This document shows positions 4,728-10,022 of a DNA stretch of 10,022 nt, one piece after another. Location: NCBI GenBank assembly GCA_023433985.1, contig JAEYTN010000056.1, positions 1 through 10,022 on the forward strand. The letters are read 5' to 3'. A program made the position numbers and the translations under genes. Every line of letters starts with the position of its first letter. Position 1 is the first letter of the stretch. Under the pieces are notes generated by a model. That model had not been told where the DNA came from. It did not search any database and worked only from the letters and a program-made list of their open reading frames with translations. Origin of the DNA: Pseudomonadota bacterium. Its GTDB lineage: Bacteria; Pseudomonadota; Alphaproteobacteria; Rhizobiales; Devosiaceae.

Positions 4728-6056
4728 TCAGAACTGACCGGTCAGCGATACCGTAGCGGTCCAGGACCAGGCATCGTCGTAACTGAAGAGCGTGGTCGTG
4801 CCGGCACCGGCGCTGTCGTACGTGGCGTCCTCGTCATCCGAGGTGACGCTGCCACCATCGAGGGTGGTCGTCGCGCTGGCGACGCGGGACAGGTACTCGG
4901 CACCGAGCCCGAGGCTTAGCTGCATCTGGTTGCTGACAGCCGTGGTGAACGTGCCCTGGCCACGCAGAGCGTAGGCGAAGCCGTCGTCGGTGTCGCCGAG
5001 ATCGAAGGCGCTGGTGACGCTCTCGTCAACCGCCGTCGGGCCGCCGCCGGTGACGGAGTAGGTCGCCGAACCGTCGTAGGAAGTGGTGGCGTGGTAGACA
5101 CCGGCCTCAGCGCCCAAGGTCAGGCTGGACGTGGTCGACACCGGGATCATGACGTTGCCGCCCAACACACCGCCGAGGTAGTGAGTATCGACGTTCTCGT
5201 CGACGCTCTGCGTGTAGTTGGGGTACTCGAAGTCAGCAACGGCCGGCGTCATTTCCGCCGGATCGACCGTGATGTCGGTCACGGTGTTGAGGCGCATGAA
5301 ACGATAGCTGGGGCCGGCGTAGCCGGTCACGACCACATCACCCGAGGCCGGATTGCTGGACAGTGCGAAGGTCAGGTCGCCGCCAGCATAAAGCAGGTTC
5401 TGCGAGGTCTCGGTGGTGACTTCCCAGCCCTCGAGATCGCCAACAGCGACGAAGATGCCGCCGTCTTCGCTGGCGATGGCGCCGAAGGAAAACGCGCGAT
5501 CGGCCACGCTGTCGCCCGACGTACCAACGTAGGTGAATTCATCGCCCGGGCCGCTCGGATCCACACCGAAGCCCTGGACGACGCCGCCGACGTTCGAAGT
5601 GATAACCGCGCTCTGATCGGTCGGGCCGGTGCCGGTGATGTCGGAACTGCCCGTACCAGCCGCAGGGTCGGTGGTGAGCGTGATCACGCCCGCCGGCAGG
5701 GTCGGCCCGAAGACGACCAGCGTGCTGTCGTCCGTCAGCGTCTCGGTAGTGGCTTCACCGGAGCGGGTGGCCAGGGAGATAAAGCCCGAGCCGTTGATCG
5801 AAACACCGAGGTCGCCGATCGGATCCAGCGGGGCCGAGAGGCTGACACCGACGATGCCGCCGTAGAACACGTCATCCAGCCCGGCAGAGTCGGGCAGATG
5901 GTAGCCGACGACGCCAGCGCCGATCGTCAGCGCGAAAGCGGGTGCCGGCGCAGCGGCCACCTCAACGATGGGTTCAATCGGATCGGCTGCGAAAGCCGCA
6001 GTCGAAAGCAGCAGAGCCGCGTTGACCCCCGCCAGCAGTGCAATTCCAAAGCGCAT
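4728..6056 (-). CDS. Predicted outer-membrane beta-barrel protein
   Basis: 442 residues from the chosen ATG at 6056, which has GGGGA about six bases upstream and starts a typical signal peptide (MRFGIALLAG through AAFA, about 23 residues). The frame is open further upstream, but a start at 6149 would place 31 odd residues before the signal peptide. The mature protein is acidic, rich in Gly/Ser/Thr, and has alternating hydrophobic/polar stretches. It ends in WTATVSLTGQF; a C-terminal Phe preceded by an amphipathic strand is the BAM-recognised end of outer-membrane barrels. Blocks such as LYAGGDLTFAL, YAGPSYRFM and SLTLGAEAGVYH look like membrane strands, loosely recalling the Lpg1974 pore-forming group. 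Between them are long Thr/Asp-rich loops (about 110-210). It converges with the second curlin-like gene. A role in surface assembly is possible but only positional. The exact family is unknown. Confidence 0.72.
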   Translation of the reverse strand: MRFGIALLAGVNAALLLSTAAFAADPIEPIVEVAAAPAPAFALTIGAGVVGYHLPDSAGLDDVFYGGIVGVSLSAPLDPIGDLGVSINGSGFISLATRSGEATTETLTDDSTLVVFGPTLPAGVITLTTDPAAGTGSSDITGTGPTDQSAVITSNVGGVVQGFGVDPSGPGDEFTYVGTSGDSVADRAFSFGAIASEDGGIFVAVGDLEGWEVTTETSQNLLYAGGDLTFALSSNPASGDVVVTGYAGPSYRFMRLNTVTDITVDPAEMTPAVADFEYPNYTQSVDENVDTHYLGGVLGGNVMIPVSTTSSLTLGAEAGVYHATTSYDGSATYSVTGGGPTAVDESVTSAFDLGDTDDGFAYALRGQGTFTTAVSNQMQLSLGLGAEYLSRVASATTTLDGGSVTSDDEDATYDSAGAGTTTLFSYDDAWSWTATVSLTGQF

Positions 6057-6405
6057 ATCTGTCCCCGTCTTCGAAGCGACTATGGTAGATTGGGTCAAAG
6101 TTGCCGGATTCCCGCCACAAAGTCGATAGTCGACACCAAAGATCGCCAAGAAGAAGCAGGTGGCGACGCCTATACAAGCGGACCCCAGTCGACCTCCCTA
6201 CCCCTTTGTTTTTGATCGCGTTTCCATCGCGCCGGTCTGTTGACAACAGCGCCCGTTGCCGGCTGCACCAACAATATCCATCGGGGCTGTGGCATAGACG
6301 CAACAACAAATTCGACCCCCGGGACCGCCTCTCCCGAGTCGTCAGCAGGCAGCTCCCCAGTATCGAGGACCCCCATTCCGCGTCACGCGCCGTTTCCGAA
6401 GCCTT

Positions 6406-6415
6406 ATCAATTGAT
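6406..6415. promoter_or_regulatory. Palindrome ATCAATTGAT
   Basis: A perfect 10-base palindrome in an AT-rich patch about 150 bases before the membrane-protein gene. It could be part of a promoter or an operator. The evidence is symmetry and composition only. Confidence 0.2.
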
Positions 6416-6465
6416 TAACGAGGCAGCGGCCGCCCGGCGACCGAACACGCGGCGGGCACGACAGT

Positions 6466-6509
6466 ATTGAGGCGGCGTCAGCGCTAAACTGTCGACAAAC
6501 CGCCTCAAT
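6466..6509. repeat. 10-bp inverted repeat with 24-base loop
   Basis: ATTGAGGCGG (6466-6475) is perfectly complementary to CCGCCTCAAT (6500-6509). The loop contains the palindromes AGCGCT and TGTCGACA. It lies 55-98 bases before the start of the membrane-protein gene, so it may be an operator or leader hairpin. There is no T-tract, which argues against a terminator. Confidence 0.4.
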
Positions 6510-6563
6510 TCGGGCATCAGACAGGCCATCGACAGGGAGCGGCGGCGCTTAGAGGTGACGGGC

Positions 6564-8024
6564 GTGAGAGTTGCTGCCATGTTCTGCGGTCTTGTCGCAG
6601 GGCTGTTCGCGCTGATGGCGCCGGTAGGGCTCGGCACCGACCTGCTGACGGCGTTCCTCAAGCTGTGGGGGCAGACCCCGGGTCAACAACTGCTGGGCAC
6701 GGTCGCATGGTACCTGCCGGTCGGTGCGGCTGTGCTGGGCGGGCTGCTCGCTTTCGTCGCGCCCGGGCTCGGCGCGCTGATGCTGCTGGGTGCGGGGCTC
6801 GGCTGGATCGGCATCGGAGCCTTCGACACCTCCTTCTTCCGGCTCGAACTGCTCGCGCCCGGCGTGCTCGGCGTGGCCGGGTCGGCGCTGGCATTCGCGG
6901 CGGGCGAACTGGAATTGCGGCGGCGCCGGGCGGCGCGGCGGCAACGCCGGGAGTCGCTGCGCGACTACACCGAGGACGAGGCGCGCGCCCGCGAGGCCGC
7001 ATACAGCATGGATCCGCTCACCATGCCGCGCGAGGAGGCCCCACCGCGCCCCAGCCGCGAGATTCCGCTGACGCTGGAGGACGTGGTGCCGGCGGACAGG
7101 CCCGAACCGCGTCGGCGTTCGGAGACGATCTGGCCGGATGCGCCCTCCCGGCCCTCGATGTTCGACCGCGACGGTGGCGACCGTTCGGCCCGCCGATCGC
7201 TGTTCGAGCGTCCGGCGGCACGCGCGGAACGCCCTCCGCCCGACCGCCGCGAGCGGGACCGGGACTATCGCGAGGGGGAGCGCGAGTATCTCGACGACGC
7301 CGCGGCCCCTCGCCGCAACATGTTCGTGTGGGTGGCCGCGGCCAACGCGCTGGTGTTGATCGTGCTCATCGTGGCCGTCGGCTACATGATGGCAGAGCGC
7401 TCTTCGGCCCCGAGCAACGCGGGCGTCGTGGCCGAAGCTACCGAGAGCAGTGCCGTGGATCCGACGCCGGTGCCGCCGCCTGCGCTGCAACCACCGACGG
7501 TTGCAGAAGCATCCGGCGAGGACGACCGCCTTACGCCGAACCTCTGGCCGGCGCTCGCGCTCCCGGGCTCGGAAGGGGCGGAGTTGCCGATGGCTGCAGC
7601 CGACGGACTGATGGCCGGCACGTTCAGCGACCCGTTCGCCTATTGCGAGGCGGTAAAGACCGTAGACTATGTCGACAACCGTTATGTCGGGCCGCACTTT
7701 ACCCTGCCGATCGCCGACGCCCTGCGCGTGCCGTCGCACTCGGCGCGGGACCGGGTCAGCTGGCGCTGCGTCGACGGGGTCGTCTATGCCTGCGCCTCGT
7801 TCGACTGGCCGGTCTGCGCGATGACGCCGACGGCTCAGGAAATGCTCGACTACTGCCAGCGAAACCCGGGAGTCACGCGGCTGCTCGCGCCCAACGGCAC
7901 CTGGGCCTGCGAAGGCACGCGCCCGCGCCTGCCGGAAGGTGCGAGCTGGCCAGTGGATGCGCGCGGCTTCTTCCCCAAGGCCTGGATTCCCGTGTTGCCG
8001 CCGCAGCAGCAGCCAGCGGGCTAG
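6564..8024 (+). CDS. Membrane protein with Arg-rich linker and six-cysteine periplasmic domain
   Basis: 486 residues from GTG at 6564, preceded by AGAGG eight bases upstream; an in-frame GTG at 6555 lacks such a site. The layout is: four hydrophobic segments (about 3-23, 47-66, 68-87, 97-115); a highly charged Arg/Glu/Pro-rich, probably disordered linker (about 118-250) with repeated SRPSMFDRD / RRSLFERP / RRNMFVW-like spots; a fifth membrane segment (about 253-277); an Ala/Pro-rich spacer; and a compact C-terminal domain (about 356-460) beginning DPFAYCEAV with six cysteines. Positive-inside logic puts the linker in the cytoplasm and the Cys domain in the periplasm, where disulfides could form. 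I cannot name the domain or function. Convergent with the downstream binding-protein gene. Coding status is strong; the role is unknown. Confidence 0.75.
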   Translation: MRVAAMFCGLVAGLFALMAPVGLGTDLLTAFLKLWGQTPGQQLLGTVAWYLPVGAAVLGGLLAFVAPGLGALMLLGAGLGWIGIGAFDTSFFRLELLAPGVLGVAGSALAFAAGELELRRRRAARRQRRESLRDYTEDEARAREAAYSMDPLTMPREEAPPRPSREIPLTLEDVVPADRPEPRRRSETIWPDAPSRPSMFDRDGGDRSARRSLFERPAARAERPPPDRRERDRDYREGEREYLDDAAAPRRNMFVWVAAANALVLIVLIVAVGYMMAERSSAPSNAGVVAEATESSAVDPTPVPPPALQPPTVAEASGEDDRLTPNLWPALALPGSEGAELPMAAADGLMAGTFSDPFAYCEAVKTVDYVDNRYVGPHFTLPIADALRVPSHSARDRVSWRCVDGVVYACASFDWPVCAMTPTAQEMLDYCQRNPGVTRLLAPNGTWACEGTRPRLPEGASWPVDARGFFPKAWIPVLPPQQQPAG

Positions 8025-8040
8025 CGCCGCGCGGCGGCGC
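8024..8040 (+). other. Hairpin at the stop codon of the membrane-protein gene
   Basis: GCGCCGC (8024-8030) and GCGGCGC (8034-8040) form a perfect 7-bp stem beginning at the last base of the stop codon. No T-tract follows. It may help end or stabilise the transcript. Confidence 0.3.
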
Positions 8041-8100
8041 CGTCGGGTGGCCCGGTGCTCGCGGAGCGAACTGCTACAGCGATGGTGCCTGGGGACGGAC

Positions 8101-8123
8101 GGCGGCGCCGGTGCAGCGCCGCC
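8101..8123 (-). terminator. Candidate terminator hairpin between convergent genes
   Basis: GGCGGCGC (8101-8108) pairs perfectly with GCGCCGCC (8116-8123) around a 7-base loop, just past the stop of the binding-protein gene on the minus strand. There is no T-run on either side, so termination would be weak or Rho-dependent. It may serve both converging transcripts. Confidence 0.4.
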
Positions 8124-8131
8124 GCAAAGGA

Positions 8132-9712
8132 TCAGAGCTGCGGATCGGCCAGATAGGTGCTGGCCAGGTTGCCGGCGATGCCGCCTGCATCCACCACCGC
8201 ATCGACGACGCGCTTGTTGAGGAGCGCGAAATTGTCGTCGGAGATCAGGTTGAGGTCGGGCAGGTCGGCGATCACCAGCTTCTGCAGGTCGGTCCAGAGC
8301 TGCTTTCGCTTGACCGGATCGATCTCCACCGCGGCAGCCTCGAGCAGCCGGTCGGCCTCGGCGCTTTCGTAGTGCGCGCCGTTCGAGAGGGGCGCGCCGG
8401 GCTTGAAGTTCTTGCTCCAGTAGAGCCGCTGCACGCCCACCGTGGGATCGAAGGTGTTGGTCATCGAGTTGGTGGTGAAGGCGAAGTCGCGGTCGGTGTA
8501 GACGCGCTTCACGTAGCTCGGGAAATCCTGGGTGCGGACATCCACTGCGATGCCGATCTGCGCCAGCGCCTGCTTCACGTACTCGGCGGTGCGGCGATCG
8601 CCATCGGTGGCCGGGCGATACTCGTGCGGCAGGTGGAAGCGGATGCCGTCGGCGCCGCGCGGGTAGCCGGCCTCTTCGAGGAGCGCTTCGGCCCTCTTGA
8701 TGTCGACCTCGTAGGTCGGCAGGTCGTCGGCGCGGAAAGGCACGAGGTCGGGGCTGATGGGGCCCGAGACGATCTGGCCGTGGCCGTACCAGACGACGTC
8801 GCGGATCACCTGCTTGTCGATGGTGTGGGCGATGGCCTGCCGGACACGGATATCCTTGAGGTACTCGTTGTCGAGGTTGAACTCGAGCCGCTTCACGCCC
8901 GAGTTGAAGATGGTGCCACGCTTTTCCACCGCGATGCCGGGCAGCGCGGTTATCCGGTCGAGCTCGCTCAGCGGGATCAGGCCACCATCGGCAATATCGG
9001 CCTCGCCGGTTTCGAGCGCGATGGAGCGGGCGCCGGAATCGGGCACGAAGCGGAAGACGATGCGGTCGAGGTAGGGCTTGCCCTCGTCCCAGTAGTCCGG
9101 GTTGCGCTCGAGGATCAGGTGGCTGCCCTGCACGAGTTCGCCGAACTTGAAGGGGCCGGTGCCGATGGGTGCATTGTTGGCCGGATTGGCGTCGGCCTTG
9201 GTGCCCTCGTAGATGTGCTTCGGCACGATCGGGGATTCCTGCGAGGCAAGGGCGTTGATGAGGTACGGCGCGGGCTTCCAGAGGTGGAGCACCAGCGTAT
9301 AGTCGTCGGGCGTGTCGGCGCTCTCGACGTTGGCGAAGGTGATGCGGCCGCGCGGGTGGATTTCCTTGAGCAGCAGGATGGAAAAGGCGGCATCGGCCGC
9401 GGTGAAGGGTTGGCCATCGTGCCATTTGACGCCTGGGCGCAGCTTGAAGGTGTAGGTCAGTCCGTCCCGGGCGACCGCCCATTCGGTCGCGAGCTCCGGC
9501 TGCGGGTTGAGCTCGAAATCGTAGCTCAGGAGGCCCTCGGTGACCTTCGGGCTGATCTGACGCACACCGTCGGTGGTGAAGGAAACGAGCATCGCCGGCT
9601 GGACGGCCAGCAGGCAATTGAGCGTGCCGCCCCGGACCGGCTCGGCGGCTGCGATTTGCAGCGGCGCAAGCGCCAGCAGGGCGAACAGGAAGGCCAATAG
9701 TCGCTTGGTCAT
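8132..9712 (-). CDS. ABC transporter periplasmic substrate-binding protein, peptide/nickel family (SBP_bac_5)
   Basis: 526 residues, the normal length for this family. The signal peptide runs to about residue 23 (LQIAAA before EPVRGGTLN). There is no lipobox cysteine at the cleavage site, so it is a soluble periplasmic protein. Family landmarks are DGLTYTFKLRPGVKWHDG (83-100), the region after it (FTAADAAFSI), GTGPFKF, and RNPDYWDEGKPYLDRIVFRF. These proteins capture oligopeptides, nickel complexes, opines or other small organics for a DppBCDF-type permease. The ligand cannot be read from the sequence. GGAG lies seven bases before the ATG. No permease or ATPase gene is in the window. The gene is divergent, across 75 bases, from an SfnB-like flavoprotein gene, suggesting shared control and possibly a sulfur-containing or otherwise catabolised substrate. 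Confidence 0.92.
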   Translation of the reverse strand: MTKRLLAFLFALLALAPLQIAAAEPVRGGTLNCLLAVQPAMLVSFTTDGVRQISPKVTEGLLSYDFELNPQPELATEWAVARDGLTYTFKLRPGVKWHDGQPFTAADAAFSILLLKEIHPRGRITFANVESADTPDDYTLVLHLWKPAPYLINALASQESPIVPKHIYEGTKADANPANNAPIGTGPFKFGELVQGSHLILERNPDYWDEGKPYLDRIVFRFVPDSGARSIALETGEADIADGGLIPLSELDRITALPGIAVEKRGTIFNSGVKRLEFNLDNEYLKDIRVRQAIAHTIDKQVIRDVVWYGHGQIVSGPISPDLVPFRADDLPTYEVDIKRAEALLEEAGYPRGADGIRFHLPHEYRPATDGDRRTAEYVKQALAQIGIAVDVRTQDFPSYVKRVYTDRDFAFTTNSMTNTFDPTVGVQRLYWSKNFKPGAPLSNGAHYESAEADRLLEAAAVEIDPVKRKQLWTDLQKLVIADLPDLNLISDDNFALLNKRVVDAVVDAGGIAGNLASTYLADPQL

Positions 9713-9787
9713 CTGAATTCTCCAAAGGAAATGGATGCGCCTGTCCGCCCCTGTACGGTCGACGCCGCATCAAATTGACCATCTCCG
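9713..9787. promoter_or_regulatory. Divergent promoter region
   Basis: These 75 bases separate the start codons of the binding-protein gene (minus) and the flavoprotein gene (plus), so both promoters must lie here or extend into the genes. No good -35/-10 pair is evident. A short shared control region of this kind favours a common regulator. Confidence 0.4.
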
Positions 9788-10022
9788 ATGAGCGTGACTG
9801 CCCTGAAAACCCTGCCGTCGAGCGGGCCCGCCATCGGAGCCGAGGCAATCGAAACGGCCGAGCGGCTGGCCACCGAGTTCCTTGCCGACGCCATTCGCCG
9901 CGACCGTGAACGGGCGCTGCCGCAGGGCGAGTACGACCGCCTGGCGTCCGCGGGGCTCCTGGCCATCCGGGTGCCGAAGCGGTTCGGCGGACCGGAGCTG
10001 GGCTACACGGACGTAGCGCGGG
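9788..10022 (+). CDS. Acyl-CoA dehydrogenase-like flavoprotein, SfnB/DszC-type (partial, 5' end)
   Basis: The first 78 codons; the gene continues past the window. From residue 23 the sequence contains TAERLATEFLADAIRRDRER, then LPQGEYDRLASAGLLAIRVP and KRFGGPELGYTDVAR. This is the N-terminal helical domain of the acyl-CoA dehydrogenase superfamily. The RRDRERALP and FGGPE wording resembles the SfnB/DszC branch, whose members are FMN-dependent monooxygenases or oxidoreductases used to obtain sulfur from organosulfur compounds. No Shine-Dalgarno precedes the ATG; GTG at 9794 is a possible alternative. The catalytic residues lie outside the window, so the SfnB assignment is tentative while the superfamily is reasonably secure. 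Confidence 0.72.
   Translation, partial: MSVTALKTLPSSGPAIGAEAIETAERLATEFLADAIRRDRERALPQGEYDRLASAGLLAIRVPKRFGGPELGYTDVAR

Larger units (their letters stand above)
6057..6563. other. Non-coding region between divergent barrel and membrane-protein genes
   Basis: 507 bases containing the start regions of two divergent genes. I see no convincing coding sequence; short open frames such as 6101-6418 plus and 6170-6376 minus lack ribosome binding sites. Two symmetric elements stand out: the 10-base palindrome ATCAATTGAT (6406-6415) in a small AT-rich patch, and a 10-bp inverted repeat at 6466-6509. No clear promoter pair could be assigned. Confidence 0.5.

Noticed and set aside
5091..6215. Plus-strand open frame opposite the outer-membrane barrel gene
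   Set aside because: The opposite strand has a signal peptide, ribosome binding site and a C-terminal Phe barrel end; this frame has none of these and extends past the gene start.
6407..6661. Minus-strand frame of 84 codons ending in a basic tail (PELRRFVDSL ... FGRRAAAASLIN)
   Set aside because: The tail faintly recalls an HTH remnant, but there is no ribosome binding site and no family motif. The frame overlaps the start of the membrane-protein gene and contains the 6466-6509 inverted repeat.
6549..9848. 1099-codon minus-strand open frame and a 1011-codon plus-strand frame at 6665-9700
   Set aside because: Both run across two real, oppositely oriented genes in the wrong frame, and their translations are Arg/Ala/Pro-rich without recognisable domains.

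Overview
The window is high-GC chromosomal DNA (coding parts look roughly 62-68% GC) with the dense, mostly divergent or convergent gene layout typical of an alphaproteobacterium. A Hyphomicrobiales (Devosia/Pelagibacterium-like) relative would fit, but this is a guess from gene style and not from a marker gene. No rRNA, tRNA, CRISPR array, integrase or insertion sequence is visible.

Left part (1-2637): the 3' end of a family-2-type glycosyltransferase runs rightwards and overlaps, tail to tail, a leftward D-amino acid dehydrogenase gene (dadA-like). Upstream of dadA on the same strand is a 378-residue LuxR-type regulator with a PAS-like middle and a C-terminal helix-turn-helix. The 66-base gap suggests that the two may be co-transcribed.

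Middle part (2638-4709): this is the notable region. A 768-base non-coding stretch, rich in inverted repeats on its left and AT-rich on its right, separates the divergent LuxR gene from two tandem genes for secreted curlin-like repeat proteins. After signal-peptide removal the two mature proteins are predicted to be exactly 8 and exactly 5 units of 22 residues. The Gly, Gln, Asn and Ala positions fit the curlin amyloid repeat. Each gene has its own ribosome binding site and its own intrinsic terminator. No csgG, csgE or csgF homologue is present in the window. A LuxR-type gene divergent from curlin-like genes recalls the csgD/csgBA layout of enterics, although the regulator has a different architecture.

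Right-centre (4728-8024): a leftward 442-residue predicted outer-membrane beta-barrel converges on the second curlin-like gene. A further 507-base non-coding stretch follows. It leads to a rightward membrane protein with four N-terminal membrane segments, an Arg-rich disordered linker, a fifth membrane segment and a six-cysteine C-terminal domain of unknown function.

Right end (8132-10022): a leftward periplasmic binding protein of the peptide/nickel ABC family is divergent, across 75 bases, from the start of an acyl-CoA-dehydrogenase-like flavoprotein that resembles the SfnB/DszC sulfur-acquisition group. This is probably the edge of a transport-plus-catabolism locus that continues beyond the window.
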